Source: Deinococcus sp. KNUC1210 (GTDB taxonomy: Bacteria > Deinococcota > Deinococci > Deinococcales > Deinococcaceae). Taken from it: a DNA stretch of 64,000 nt. This document shows, in pieces, positions 24,270 to 35,013 of the stretch. Below the pieces are notes generated by a model. It ran no database searches and was not told the DNA's origin. It saw only the letters and a program-made list of their open reading frames with translations. Both the position numbers and the translations under genes were made by a program. The stretch lies in contig NZ_CP092193.1 of NCBI RefSeq assembly GCF_022344005.1, positions 39,856-103,855 of the forward strand. Reading direction: 5' to 3'. Position 1 is the stretch's first letter, and each line of letters opens with the position of its first letter.

Positions 24270-24689
24270 TTAGGGGCTGAGTCGAGTGCTGGTGTAATCG
24301 GTGTCGTCGTCGTACCAGAACGGGGTCAGAAGCGGCCAGTCCACCTGCACGTCGCGGTTGCAACGTCCCCGGAACTTCCCGCGTGTGATGCTCGGCAGGC
24401 CGTTGATTCGCAGGAAGCGCGTTCCCACGCCATCGCGGAAGGCATCAGCAGTCTGAAAGGCCGCACAGAGGCGTTCCACTTCATCCTCGCAGGCCTGAGG
24501 CGTCGTGGCACTGACGGTCAGCTTCATCTTCAGACGAGCGCCAGCGGGCGTGGTGCCGCGTGTCACCCACGTCTGCACTGCGCCCGCCGTCTGTTTCTGC
24601 TCCTGGTTCGGTTTGTATTCGGGGTCGTCGTAGTCGGTGGTGGGCGGCAGCTCGATCCACGTGCTGCTCGCCCGGAGTTGATGGGCCAT
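24270..24689 (-). CDS. Minor tail protein
   Basis: 139 residues starting MAHQLRASSTWIELPPTT. Mixed strand/helix protein with no recognised motif; the segment GVGTRFLRINGLPSITRGKF is basic. Placed between the hub-like protein and the fibre stalk, in the usual position of distal tail or baseplate parts. It begins 9 bases after the upstream gene. Confidence 0.6.
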   Translation of the reverse strand: MAHQLRASSTWIELPPTTDYDDPEYKPNQEQKQTAGAVQTWVTRGTTPAGARLKMKLTVSATTPQACEDEVERLCAAFQTADAFRDGVGTRFLRINGLPSITRGKFRGRCNRDVQVDWPLLTPFWYDDDTDYTSTRLSP

Positions 24690-24698
24690 CTATCCTCC

Positions 24699-26333
24699 TC
24701 AGGTGCTGCCGCTGACCCGCACGGCGGCGAGAGTGGCGTTCTTGTCACGTTGTTTGACCAGCGTCGCCTGAGCGCTGACGTCGGGTGCGTCACGCTGACC
24801 CAGCTTGATCTCGGTCTCCAGTGCGCCTCCGACATTCACCCGGTAGGTGTAGCTGGCAGGCAGCGTGATCACGTCGAGCGGCTCCCGACTGAGGCCCCTT
24901 CGCTGCACGCTGACCTTCGGCAGCGGATTGGGCCAGCCGTTCACCACCACACTGCCCGCTGCTGGCGCAGGCAGTCGTAGGACGGCTGTGAGCAGCGGCC
25001 CGCTGAACGCCGGGTCCACCCAGATCAGCGAGCACGCCCGCAGCAGCACGGGAGCCTTCAGGTCCGCCGGAGCCAGAGTGATGGTCAGTGTGGGACCGCT
25101 GGTCGAGGGACTGGCAGCCAGTAGCGCCCGCACCTCGTCAGGGATCAGGTAGAAGCCACCGCTGCCGCTGGGCGTCTGGGTGCTGAATGCCCGCTTGGTG
25201 TCATCCACCGTGATGCTGGTGACCGCGACGTTGTCCCCGGCGAACTCCACCCCAATCGGCACGCCCAGCCCGGTGGCGTAGGGCAGCGCCAATCTGAAGA
25301 GAGCGTACCCGCCGCCACTCGGATCGGGGGTGAGGGTGGCGTAGGTGTTGCGGTCCCCGTCCCACAGCTCGCTGGAAGTCGAGTCGTCGCCCGTGACGGT
25401 GTACCCCGCCGTGCTGCTGCCGCCGCTGATGATCACCGCAGGCGTGAGGTCCACGCTGCCGCTCGGAGCATGCCGCGTGAAGTTCTGGCTGTCGAGAATC
25501 ACCCCCAGCGTCTGCACGCTGCGGCCATACGCACTGGTCGGTCCGGCTACCAGCTCCGACGCGAGGGTGTTCTGCTGATCCTTCAGCACGGTGTAGCTGC
25601 GCCGACCCCCGCCATCCAGTGACCCATCCCAGGTGCTGAGCTGCCCCGACATGGCTTTCGGCCAGATCAGCCGCAGGTCGGTGATCAGCTCCTCGGCGTC
25701 CACGTCCACCCACTGCACCGGCTGTACATTCGCGTCGAGTTCGTTGAGCGCCAGCGTGCCGTCGAACAGCCCGAACAGCAGCTGCCCGTCGGCGTTGACA
25801 GCCACCAGGGAGCCGGTCAAGCGTGGGCACAGGACGCTCTTCAAGACCTCGCTGACCTTCTGGTAGTTCGGGACCACCTTGCCCGAGGTGAGCGGCGTGA
25901 AGCTGCCCACCACCTGCACCGTCGGCTGCAGCAGTGTGCCGACCTGCCCGCTAGCGACCGTATCGGTCAGCAGCTGCTGCACCTGCCCACTCAGGTCGCC
26001 CGCTGGGAGGCTCTTGAACGCCTCGGCCTCCTCCAGCTTCTTCAGCAGGCCGACCAGTTTGTAGCCGCCGAAGAAGGCCTGTGGGCTTTTGACCTGGGTG
26101 GCGATGCCGGTAAACCGACTCTTCCAGGTCGCGCCGCCGTCGTCACTCCACTGCACCGTGACCTGCTCGCGGGGGCCGATGTCCACGTCCCCGCTGAAGG
26201 TGCATTCGGTGCAGTTCCCAGTGCCGTCCACGTTCATCAGGGGCGAGCCGTCCACCCGCAGACTGCCCATGTCCTGCGTCAGACGGGGCGTGCCGTCTGC
26301 CGTGCTGATCTGGAGTCGCCAGAGGGCGTCCAT
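24699..26333 (-). CDS. Baseplate hub-like minor tail protein
   Basis: 544 residues starting MDALWRLQISTADGTPRL after a GGAGG site. The first protein past the tape measure in siphophages is usually the distal tail or hub protein. The N-terminal part is beta-rich (CTFSGDVDIGPREQVTVQWS), the middle (LLFGLFDGTLALNELDANVQ) resembles gp44/Mu-P-like hub folds, and the C-terminal half has galactose-binding-like sandwiches (WDGDRNTYATLTPDPSGGGY). Specific family not recognised. Confidence 0.65.
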   Translation of the reverse strand: MDALWRLQISTADGTPRLTQDMGSLRVDGSPLMNVDGTGNCTECTFSGDVDIGPREQVTVQWSDDGGATWKSRFTGIATQVKSPQAFFGGYKLVGLLKKLEEAEAFKSLPAGDLSGQVQQLLTDTVASGQVGTLLQPTVQVVGSFTPLTSGKVVPNYQKVSEVLKSVLCPRLTGSLVAVNADGQLLFGLFDGTLALNELDANVQPVQWVDVDAEELITDLRLIWPKAMSGQLSTWDGSLDGGGRRSYTVLKDQQNTLASELVAGPTSAYGRSVQTLGVILDSQNFTRHAPSGSVDLTPAVIISGGSSTAGYTVTGDDSTSSELWDGDRNTYATLTPDPSGGGYALFRLALPYATGLGVPIGVEFAGDNVAVTSITVDDTKRAFSTQTPSGSGGFYLIPDEVRALLAASPSTSGPTLTITLAPADLKAPVLLRACSLIWVDPAFSGPLLTAVLRLPAPAAGSVVVNGWPNPLPKVSVQRRGLSREPLDVITLPASYTYRVNVGGALETEIKLGQRDAPDVSAQATLVKQRDKNATLAAVRVSGST

Positions 26334-26348
26334 GCTGTGTCACCTCCT

Positions 26349-29300
26349 TTATCTGAGTGGCAGGGTCGAAGAGCCGCTGCCCGAGCGCGTGGCCGCTGCG
26401 AGCGCCTGCTCGAACCGAGTGATGGCCGCGTCGGTCCGGATGGAACTTGCTTCATCTCGAACGCTTGCCCCATCAATGCGTTTACTGGCAGTGTCGATCA
26501 GGTTGCAGGCGTCGATAAAGGGCGTCGGCACTGCGAGTTGCACGGCGCTCGGCACACTGCCGAAGGTCGTTCCGCTGCTACTACTCGAATCAGCAACTTG
26601 GCCGTTGTCGTCGAGCCCCCAGGAGTCTTTCAGGCCGTTGATCAGCGGCTGCACCTGGGAGTAATACTGCTGCCCGAGTTGCTCTGCCGTGCCGACCGCG
26701 TCCTTCAGGCCCTGCACGGCCGCCGCGTCGTCCTCAGTCCCTGGCGTCTTCATCGCGGCGGCCCAGGCTTTGATGGCCGGGCCGATCACCGAGTTCAGCA
26801 CCTCGGACTTGAAGGCGTCGGTGATACCGTCCACCACACCGCCGAAGACCGACTCCTTCAGCGTATTGCTGAACTGCGAGAAGTCATTCTTCATCAGCGC
26901 GTTCTTCAGCCCGTCCTTGATGCCGGTTCCGAAGGCGCTGTCCATGGTCTTGGCGAAGGTAACTCCAAGCTTGTCTACCTCCTGAACGACTTCAGGGCCT
27001 CCGCCGAACAGATCTGCGAAGAAGCCCCGGCTGCGGGTGTAGGTCTTGGCGAAGTCCTCCCCATTCACGAAGGTGAACTGGCTCTGGAAGTCCTCCTTCA
27101 TCTGCGCGACCTGTGCCTTCGCCTTCTGGAAGCCGCTCAGGGCATCCGCGATGCTGCTGATCACCGTGGCCGCCAGATGCATCCACGAACCGATGTCGCT
27201 GCCACCCGAGGCGATCAGCTTCGCCACATCGGTCGCCACGCTGTCGAAGGTCGCGTAGGCCTTCACCGCGCCGTCGATGTTGGCGGCCAGATCCTTCCAG
27301 GGCGTGTTGAGCTTCTTCCCGAACTGGTCGTAGTCGCGCTCACCGTCGCCTAGGGCGTGGAAGAAACTGCCCAGAGCGCCGCCCGCCTCATCTACCCAGG
27401 CCTTGTACTGGTGGATCTCTTCGAGCGCCTGCCCAAGCGGTCCCATCAGTTCCCGCAGCGCGGCTGCCTGCTGCCGGTAGCCGTCCGCCAGTCGGCTGTT
27501 CCCCACCTTGTCTGCTGCCGCTGCCTGCAGTTCCAGACTCTCGATCAGCCGCTGAGCCTGATCCCAGAAGTCCTGGGCTGCCGTCGTGCCCTGACGGTAG
27601 CTTTCCTTCAGTGCCTCGATGCTCTTCTTGCTGTCTTCGAGCGGGTCGGTCTTCTTGTTGCTGGTGTGGCTTCCCAGTGCCTGCCGGTCCGTGATGCCCT
27701 GGCGCTCGATGCGCGTGAGTTCCGCCTGGAATGCCCGCCAATCGGACAGTTCCATCTTCGAGTTGTAGTACGTGAGGTACGCCGCTTTGCGCTCCAGCGC
27801 GTCCCGCTGATCGTAATAGTCGCTGTCCAGCACCTTCTTTTGACCGTGGTTGAACTCTAGGGTGGCCAGTTCCGCCTGGGTGTCCGCCACGTAGCCCGCC
27901 TGCCGGTCCGCCGTGGCCTTGTCGGTCAAGGCCTGCCGGTCGGTGATGCCCTGCCGGGTGATACGGGTCAGCTCGGTCTGGAAGGCCCGCCAATCCGCGG
28001 CTTCCATCTTGCTGCTGTAGTAGGTCAGATAGGCCGCTTTGCGCTCCAGCTCGGCCTTCTGAGCGTAGTAGGTGGCATCTCCGATCACGCGCTGCTGGTG
28101 GTTGAATTCCAGGGTGTCCAGCTGGGTCTTGTTGTCGGCCAGTAGAACCGCCTGTCGGTCAGCGGTCGCCTTGTCGGTGACCGCCTTCCGCGCCGTTTCC
28201 CCATCAGCATGAATCTGGGTCAGGCGGTCTTCGTGCTGCAGTTGCGCGGCCTCCAGCGCCGCCCCAGTCAGATGGGCGCTGCTGACCACATACTGGGCGT
28301 TCTCCAGATCCCGCTGCAGCTGTTCTTTCTGGTTGGCGTACCCGAGGTCGCCGATCATGCCGCCACCGTGCTGCCGCTCCAGCCCGTTGAGTTGCAGCTG
28401 GAGCTTTGTAGCAGGCAGAGCATCGAGCGCGGTCTTCGCGCCCAGCGCCCGGCTGTCGATCTCGGAGAGAACGTTCGCCAGATCCTTGCCGTCGCCGCTG
28501 AGCTGATCTTCTGCGGCCCTTGCCTTCAGGGCGGCATCGGTCAATTCCTTCAGGCCAGCCGCCCGCTGGCTGTCGAGCTGTCCCTGGAGCGCCTGTGTGA
28601 CGCTCGGGTCAGGGCCGGAGTCGGGTGCCCCCAACGCCCCATCGTTGTAGAAGTCCCCTGTCGCGCCTGGCGTGAAAGCATCCGCCGCCCCCAGCACCTT
28701 GAGCATCGACGGGGCCTGCTGCAGGTCCTGGGTGGCGTTGACCAGCGCATCGAGGTTGTCTTTGACCAGCTGCGCGGCGTCGCCCGCCTGGCCACCCTTG
28801 GCGATGATCTCGTCCAGCAGCTGCACGTACCCGCTGGTTCGGGGGTCCAGGCCGTTGGCGACCACCCGCCCAAGCATATCAGTCAGGCTCTCGACCGTGG
28901 TGCTGGCATCGTCGGCCACATCCTGCTCGTCCTGCATGCTCTGTTTGATGCGGGCATACGCAGCGGTGGTGGTCTCCAGGATCGAGGCGTTGAGCCCGTC
29001 ATGGTACGTCTGGAATTCCTTCAGCTCATCGGCATAGACCCGGCGAATCCGGTCTGCCGCGTCCTTGTTGAACTGATCGAGGTCTGCCAGGGCGGCCTGC
29101 GGGTCGCTCAGCAGCTTGACGTTGGCCCCGCTCCCGAGCATCGCCGCTTCCAGCCCATTCTGTCCGGAGCCGTAACTCTGGCGCAGGGCCGAGTCAGCTG
29201 CCACGTCCCCCTTGCCGTAGCGCATGTCCTGCTTGGCCCAGAAGTCGTTGTAAGCGAGCGCGGCCTGCTGGATCCCGTAGATGAGGGTGGGGTCGGCGAG

Positions 29301-32300
29301 TTGCTTGGCGAGCGCGGCCAGTTCCTGGATCTGCGCGTTCCCCTTGACGCCTGCCTTACCCGCCTGTTCCCACAGATCGGACAGACTCCGGAGGTAATCG
29401 GTCACGTCTTTGTCGCTGATCTCGGCCCCAGACATCAGTTTCTGGCTGAAGGTATCAGCGGCATCCTGGTAGCCGCGTTTGACCTCGCTCAACCCTTTGG
29501 TAGCGGCATCCGCCGCCTTGCGGACTGCCTCCTGAACCGTCTGGGCATTCGCTTGCTGCTTGATGGTCAGTCCATCATCCAGGGCAGCGATCTGCTGGCC
29601 GTAAGATGCCCACAACGCCCGGCGCTCAGCCGCCGTGACGCCCTCGGCGTTCATTTCCTTGTTGCGCTTCTGCTCCAGCGCTGTGACTTGCGCCTGCACC
29701 TCCGCTGCAGACAGGGCATTCATGGCGGCCAGGCGGCTGACGCTCGAATCCCGCTCCACCTTCAGGATGGCCGCCGCATTCTGACCCGCCCCCTGCAGGG
29801 CCACGGCGTAGCCATCCAAAACAGCTTGGGCCTGGGTCTTGCTCAGGGTCGTCTGGTTTTCAGCCAACGCCTGATCTGCCGCCAGTTGGTTCTTCTGAAG
29901 TAGGTCATTCCGGGTGCTCTGTGCCTCCAACGCAGCAGTCAGGCGCTCCTGCTGACCCGCTTTGACTGCCGCCAGTTCCCCGGCGTAGGTGTCCCTCGCG
30001 CCCTGGATGGTGGTCGTCTGCACAGCCTTGATGCTGTCCAGAACGTCCTTAGGCACCTTGCCCTTCCCGTAGATCTTCTCCTGCTCTGCCAAGGTCGCAG
30101 CGGCCGTATCCTTCGCACCTTGGATGGTCAGCAGCTTCTGCTGATTGAGGACCGCCTGGTGAGCCTGAACGATGGCTTTCCCCTGGCCCTGTTCGATCAG
30201 CACGCGCTGTGCCGCGTTGTCCTTCGCACTCTTGAGATCTGCGTCTCGGGTGGCCTCCATGCTCTTGACGGTCGCCTGGGCCGCACTGATCTGCCCTTCC
30301 GCCAGTTGCCGGGTAACTGTCTTCTGGAAGTTCGCTGACTGAACCGCCCGGTCAGCGTTTTGGGTCTTCAACCGGTCCCCTGCCTGCGCGAGACGCTGGT
30401 CGAGTTCAGATTGTGCGGCCTGGGAGCCGGAGTTGAAGGTGCTCCACGCTGTGTCAATCGCACTCTGGGCGATGTCGTGGATTTCCTTCAAGCGATTGGC
30501 GGGAATCGCCTTCTCGCCGCCGTAGGTCTTGATGGCCTGCAGGCGGCTGGCTTCCGCCGCGTCGCGGGCCCCTTGAATAGCCTGATCGCGCTGCTTGGCC
30601 AGAATGGCCCGCTGCGCCTGGAGGATGCCCTGCCCCCGGCTCTGCTCGGTGGTCAACTCGGCAGCGGCACTGCCTTTGTCGAGCGCGAGTTGGGCATCGC
30701 GGGCTTTCTGCATCGCTGCCAGGGTCGCCTGAGCACTGCTGATCTTGTTCGAGGCAAGGTCGCGGTCTAAGGTCTTCTGGAAGTTAGCCTGTTCCAGCGC
30801 CTGGCTCTGGTCAGTCGAAGCTGCCTGTTTGTTGAGGGCATTGATCTGCTTCTGGGTGCTGGTGGCCAGATCGAGCAGCCGTTTGTACTTTGCACTCCGA
30901 CCATTGGCGGCCAATTCGGTGGCGGCGGCGGCTTCTGCGCCAGAGTGAACACTTCCGAGTGCCGTCAGGTAGGTGTCGGCGGTACCGCCATCCGCCCGGA
31001 TGCTTTTGGCGACGCTCAGCTGGGCCTGCAGCTGGTCATACACCTGACCGTACTTGCTGGTCGAGGCAGTGTGGCGCTTCAACGCCCCCTCGGCAGCGAT
31101 GATCAGGTCAGCTGTGGCGTGCCACGCCTTACTGCCATACTGCTGGGTCGCTTCAAGCTTCTTCGCTTGGGCAATGAGGGCTTCCAGCGCCTTGTGGTAG
31201 GCCTCGACCTTCAATGTGCCTTCGGCATACTGCTGCTGAAGATCTTTGAACTGTGTCTGGATGGTGGCTGGCGGAGCCTTCCAACTCGGATCGTGTTCCC
31301 GTGGTGGCGTAGTGCTGGCTGCAGGTGTGGGTGCAGGGACGGGTGCCGCATGCCCATCCCGTCCCAGAGGCACGCCGTATTTGTCCGCCACCTCGCTCAG
31401 CCGCACAAAGCCCGCTGGATTACCCAGGCTGGTGATGTAGACGTCACCGACCGGGCTGGCATTGTTCAGGGGGTTGTGGTTGGCGTCGAACTTCCCGCCG
31501 TTTTTCAGGTAGGTCGTTTCGTTGTTGCCGCGCACCATGCCGTTGCCGATGTATACACCCACGTGGTTCTTGTCGTAGAACACCGTGTCACCCGGCTTCA
31601 GGTCCCCGATACCGGTGTAGGCATGCAGCAGCCCTGCCTTATCGAAGTTGCGTTTGCTGTCGTCGGCAGACGCCGCGAACAGCTTGTTGAGGGTCGCCGC
31701 CATCTGCGGGTTGGCGTTCCCCAGGGAGATGCGGACCCATTTGGAGCAGTAGTCCACGATGGTGTCGGCCAGCCGGTCGCCCGTCTTGAGCGGCAGAGTA
31801 TTGGCGTCGCCGACGAAGCCACCGCCGACGCCAGACGCGCCCTGAAGCTTCTTCAAGGTGGCCTGCTGGGTCGCCAGGGTCGCCTCGACCGCCTTGATAG
31901 CCTGTTCGACTTCCTGCACCCGGCTGACCGGCGGGGGTTTGCCAGTGGTCAGCACGTTGTCGATCAGCGGCTTCTGAGCGCCCGGCACGATCTTGTTCTT
32001 CGGGTCCGCCGCCAGCTTCGCCAGTTCGGCCTTCAGCACCACCAGTTGCTTGGTCGCGGCGTCGATCTCCTGCTTCGCCTGCGCCTGCGCCAACTGGTTG
32101 CGCTGCGCTTCATCCCCGAGCGCCGGAAAGGCCGTCACGAGGGCGTCTCCAACCTTCCGCAGGCCAGTGGCGTTGCCGATGTCCTCCAGCTTCTTCTGAA
32201 CGGTATCGAGCGCCCCGCTGATGCCCTCCACGACGTTGTGCACGTCCTTCAGGAACACCATCACCGGGCTGTCGTCCGGGCTGATCTTCAGCATGGCAAA

Positions 32301-34994
32301 CTGCTCGACCCCGCTGTGAGCATGCGCGACCTGCCCCACGAAGTCGTTCAGGGTGGATACACCGCTGGCCACCCACTTCACGACGGTGGTCAGTGCAGGG
32401 ACGAACAGGGTGTTGAAGGTGCCGCTGAGGTTCTTGACCGCCGCGTCGAGCCGCTGCTGAGCGCCCTGCAAGCCGCCCACGACGGTACTGCTGTACTCCT
32501 GCAGGAAGCCCTTGGAGTTGCCGATCTCGTCATCGACGCTCTTGATGTCGCCCAGCACACTCATGAACGCCGTGGCACCGCGTGTCTTGTAGATGTCGAA
32601 GATCATCTTAACCGCGTCGGTGTGGGTGATCAGGTTGCCGGTCAGCTTGTTGTAGACCGGGCTGGTGCTGCTGAGGATCGCCTGCAACTCGGTGAAGATG
32701 TCGTGGCCCGAGCGGGCGTGCCCGTTGGCGTCCTGGAGCGTCACACCCAGCGCCGCGAAGTCGGCCTTCGCCTGATCGCTGGGGTGCTGGATCGCCATCA
32801 GCGCGTTGCGGAGACCGGTCGCGCCGACCGTGGCCGGATCCATGCCCTTGCGGGCTGCCGACACCAGTGCGCCGAGCAGTTCGTCGATGCTGAAGCCGGA
32901 TTCCTTGAAGGTCTGACCCGCGACGTTCAGGCCCTTGGACAGTTCGTCCATCGAGGCCATGCTCAGGTGGCTGGCGCGGGCCAGCTTGTCACCGAAGCCC
33001 GCCGCTTGATCGGCTTCCAGCCCGAAGTGCTGAAGGTTGCCGTACAGTCGCTTGGTGGCGTCGTCGAGCGAGATGTGCTCGGCGGCGGCCAACTGGACCG
33101 AGACGCGCAGGTCTTTCATGGCGTCCGCACCCTTCACGCCACCTCGGGCGAGCGAAGCTAGAGCGGTTGCCAACTCGGCCTTGCTGAACATCTTCTCGGC
33201 ATCCGAGCCGTGGTTCACCATGTCGTTCAGGGCGCTGTCGATGCCCTTCAGATTCTGGATCCCGTTGGCGGTCATGATCAGGTAGGCCTGCTGGAGCGCC
33301 TTGGCCTCGCTCTCGCCGTCCTTGGTCAGCTTGACGACCCCGCCGATGGCGACGCCCAACGCGGCCACTCCGGCAATGGTCGGCGGCAGCGTGGCGAGCA
33401 TCCCCAGCATGCCTGCCTGGGGACTGATGAACGATGCAGCCATGCCGAGGTTCCCGACGTTGGCGCGGAGGCCCGCGCCACCCGCGAAGGCCGCCCGTGC
33501 CGACATTGCCGCCGAGCGTTCCTGAGCCGCCACGGTGCCTGCCAGCGCCGCTGTGTACTCGCTCTGGGCACGGGTCAGCTGCGCGAGCCGCTCCACCTGC
33601 TGCACGTCCAGCGTGCTGAGATTCTTCAGGGCCACCATTTCGCTTTCAATGGCGGTCAGCGCAGCCTTCTGGCTGGTGACCTGTCCGGTCAGTGCGGCGT
33701 TCAGCTGCTGGCGGGTCAGCAGCCGGGCTTTCTCGGCGTTGATGAGGCGTTCGGTCTCGGTGGTCGAGGCCTTCAGTGCCGCCGTTTCCGCGCTCATGCC
33801 GCCCGCCTGGGTCAGCGCGGCCCGGACGCGGGCCAGGGCGGTCGTGTAGGTGTCCTGAGTAGCCACCAGCCGTACCACATTCCCAGCTTCTTCAAGGCTC
33901 AGGGTGCTGTTCCGGGTCTTGGCCTCGATCTGGGCTTGCAGAGCGCTGTAGTTGGCGCGGAGAGCCGTTTCCTCGGCCTTCAGGGAGGTGATCAACGTCT
34001 CGCTCGTGATGGTCCCAGCCTTCTGCTGGGTAACCAGGCGCTCGGTGGCGGCGGTCAGCTCGTTGACGGCAGGCACAGCGGCAGCATTGGCAGCTCCGGT
34101 CCCGTCACGCACGCCTGCCGCGAGGCCGCCACGGGTAATTTTCCCGTTCGCGCTGTTGATGGTGGCATTCGCCCGCTGGGACGCCAACGAATACCGGTCG
34201 ATTTCAAGGGTCAGCTGCCGCATCATGGCGGCTTCCTCGCGGGTGGGTACCCCGAGCGCCGCAATCGCCTCACGCTGCTGGGTCAGCAGGGCAATCTGAC
34301 GCTGAGCGGCCTCGGCATGGACCTTCATGACCGCCACGACCTGCTCGTCGCTGAGGGCCTCGTCCTGCCATGCCCGGCGCGACTGCATGACCTGCTGGTT
34401 CATCTCGACCGCTGCCGCCCGGTTGTCCTGCATGGCGGCCTTCTGCGCCTTCAGGCCTGCCAGATACGGACTGCTGGCGGTGTTCGCCTGTCCGTAGTTC
34501 TTCGCCACGATGTTCAGCGCTGCCGACACCGCCTGGAGTTCCCGCGTCCCGAGCGAGTTCTCTTCGCGCAGCGCGAGCAGCTGCGCTTTGGCCTGCCCCA
34601 TCTTGGTGTTGAATTCGCCCGCTTGAATGCCGCCGTTCTGGAACTCGGTGAGCAGCGTCCGAACCGAGCGCACGACGTCCACGATAGTCGGGTCGATGCC
34701 GGTGAAGCCGTCCTTGATCTTCTTGCCGGTACCGGAACCCTTGGTGCTGAGGGTGTCTACGCTGGTGCTCAGCACCTTGATCGCGTCGGTCAGGCCCAGA
34801 ATCTGGAACTCCAGGCCGCTGAAATCTTGCCGGGTGGCCCGGAGGTTGTCGCGCTGCGCCTGCGAGAAGCCAGTGTCGGCCCTGAAGCCTGCCTGAGACT
34901 CTCGGATGGCGGCCAGCTCCTGGCGGAAGAGTTGCAGATCGGCGAGGCCGGTGGTGGACGCGATCAGTCGGTACGAAACAATCTGCTCAGGCAT
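26349..34994 (-). CDS. Tape measure protein with internal NlpC/P60-like domain
   Basis: 2881 residues, the largest gene of the window. The N-terminal half is coiled coil, then hydrophobic pieces (IAGVAALGVAIGGVVKL, about 540-560) and a TP901-type tape-measure core (GFSIDELLGALVSAARKG, about 700). Around residues 1068-1190 lies a papain-like NlpC/P60-type domain: cysteine in DYCSKW (about 1082) and histidine in KNHVGVYIGNG (about 1144). Further on are tandem repeats of about 150 residues (NFQKTLDRDLASNKI/NFQKTVTRQLAEGQI) and of about 70 residues (ERKAAYLTYYNSKME/ERKAAYLTYYSSKME). Tape-measure length sets tail length; at about 1.5 angstrom per residue the tail would be around 430 nm. Confidence 0.93.
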   Translation of the reverse strand: MPEQIVSYRLIASTTGLADLQLFRQELAAIRESQAGFRADTGFSQAQRDNLRATRQDFSGLEFQILGLTDAIKVLSTSVDTLSTKGSGTGKKIKDGFTGIDPTIVDVVRSVRTLLTEFQNGGIQAGEFNTKMGQAKAQLLALREENSLGTRELQAVSAALNIVAKNYGQANTASSPYLAGLKAQKAAMQDNRAAAVEMNQQVMQSRRAWQDEALSDEQVVAVMKVHAEAAQRQIALLTQQREAIAALGVPTREEAAMMRQLTLEIDRYSLASQRANATINSANGKITRGGLAAGVRDGTGAANAAAVPAVNELTAATERLVTQQKAGTITSETLITSLKAEETALRANYSALQAQIEAKTRNSTLSLEEAGNVVRLVATQDTYTTALARVRAALTQAGGMSAETAALKASTTETERLINAEKARLLTRQQLNAALTGQVTSQKAALTAIESEMVALKNLSTLDVQQVERLAQLTRAQSEYTAALAGTVAAQERSAAMSARAAFAGGAGLRANVGNLGMAASFISPQAGMLGMLATLPPTIAGVAALGVAIGGVVKLTKDGESEAKALQQAYLIMTANGIQNLKGIDSALNDMVNHGSDAEKMFSKAELATALASLARGGVKGADAMKDLRVSVQLAAAEHISLDDATKRLYGNLQHFGLEADQAAGFGDKLARASHLSMASMDELSKGLNVAGQTFKESGFSIDELLGALVSAARKGMDPATVGATGLRNALMAIQHPSDQAKADFAALGVTLQDANGHARSGHDIFTELQAILSSTSPVYNKLTGNLITHTDAVKMIFDIYKTRGATAFMSVLGDIKSVDDEIGNSKGFLQEYSSTVVGGLQGAQQRLDAAVKNLSGTFNTLFVPALTTVVKWVASGVSTLNDFVGQVAHAHSGVEQFAMLKISPDDSPVMVFLKDVHNVVEGISGALDTVQKKLEDIGNATGLRKVGDALVTAFPALGDEAQRNQLAQAQAKQEIDAATKQLVVLKAELAKLAADPKNKIVPGAQKPLIDNVLTTGKPPPVSRVQEVEQAIKAVEATLATQQATLKKLQGASGVGGGFVGDANTLPLKTGDRLADTIVDYCSKWVRISLGNANPQMAATLNKLFAASADDSKRNFDKAGLLHAYTGIGDLKPGDTVFYDKNHVGVYIGNGMVRGNNETTYLKNGGKFDANHNPLNNASPVGDVYITSLGNPAGFVRLSEVADKYGVPLGRDGHAAPVPAPTPAASTTPPREHDPSWKAPPATIQTQFKDLQQQYAEGTLKVEAYHKALEALIAQAKKLEATQQYGSKAWHATADLIIAAEGALKRHTASTSKYGQVYDQLQAQLSVAKSIRADGGTADTYLTALGSVHSGAEAAAATELAANGRSAKYKRLLDLATSTQKQINALNKQAASTDQSQALEQANFQKTLDRDLASNKISSAQATLAAMQKARDAQLALDKGSAAAELTTEQSRGQGILQAQRAILAKQRDQAIQGARDAAEASRLQAIKTYGGEKAIPANRLKEIHDIAQSAIDTAWSTFNSGSQAAQSELDQRLAQAGDRLKTQNADRAVQSANFQKTVTRQLAEGQISAAQATVKSMEATRDADLKSAKDNAAQRVLIEQGQGKAIVQAHQAVLNQQKLLTIQGAKDTAAATLAEQEKIYGKGKVPKDVLDSIKAVQTTTIQGARDTYAGELAAVKAGQQERLTAALEAQSTRNDLLQKNQLAADQALAENQTTLSKTQAQAVLDGYAVALQGAGQNAAAILKVERDSSVSRLAAMNALSAAEVQAQVTALEQKRNKEMNAEGVTAAERRALWASYGQQIAALDDGLTIKQQANAQTVQEAVRKAADAATKGLSEVKRGYQDAADTFSQKLMSGAEISDKDVTDYLRSLSDLWEQAGKAGVKGNAQIQELAALAKQLADPTLIYGIQQAALAYNDFWAKQDMRYGKGDVAADSALRQSYGSGQNGLEAAMLGSGANVKLLSDPQAALADLDQFNKDAADRIRRVYADELKEFQTYHDGLNASILETTTAAYARIKQSMQDEQDVADDASTTVESLTDMLGRVVANGLDPRTSGYVQLLDEIIAKGGQAGDAAQLVKDNLDALVNATQDLQQAPSMLKVLGAADAFTPGATGDFYNDGALGAPDSGPDPSVTQALQGQLDSQRAAGLKELTDAALKARAAEDQLSGDGKDLANVLSEIDSRALGAKTALDALPATKLQLQLNGLERQHGGGMIGDLGYANQKEQLQRDLENAQYVVSSAHLTGAALEAAQLQHEDRLTQIHADGETARKAVTDKATADRQAVLLADNKTQLDTLEFNHQQRVIGDATYYAQKAELERKAAYLTYYSSKMEAADWRAFQTELTRITRQGITDRQALTDKATADRQAGYVADTQAELATLEFNHGQKKVLDSDYYDQRDALERKAAYLTYYNSKMELSDWRAFQAELTRIERQGITDRQALGSHTSNKKTDPLEDSKKSIEALKESYRQGTTAAQDFWDQAQRLIESLELQAAAADKVGNSRLADGYRQQAAALRELMGPLGQALEEIHQYKAWVDEAGGALGSFFHALGDGERDYDQFGKKLNTPWKDLAANIDGAVKAYATFDSVATDVAKLIASGGSDIGSWMHLAATVISSIADALSGFQKAKAQVAQMKEDFQSQFTFVNGEDFAKTYTRSRGFFADLFGGGPEVVQEVDKLGVTFAKTMDSAFGTGIKDGLKNALMKNDFSQFSNTLKESVFGGVVDGITDAFKSEVLNSVIGPAIKAWAAAMKTPGTEDDAAAVQGLKDAVGTAEQLGQQYYSQVQPLINGLKDSWGLDDNGQVADSSSSSGTTFGSVPSAVQLAVPTPFIDACNLIDTASKRIDGASVRDEASSIRTDAAITRFEQALAAATRSGSGSSTLPLR

Positions 34995-35013
34995 GCGGCC
35001 TCCCTCCGGGGCA

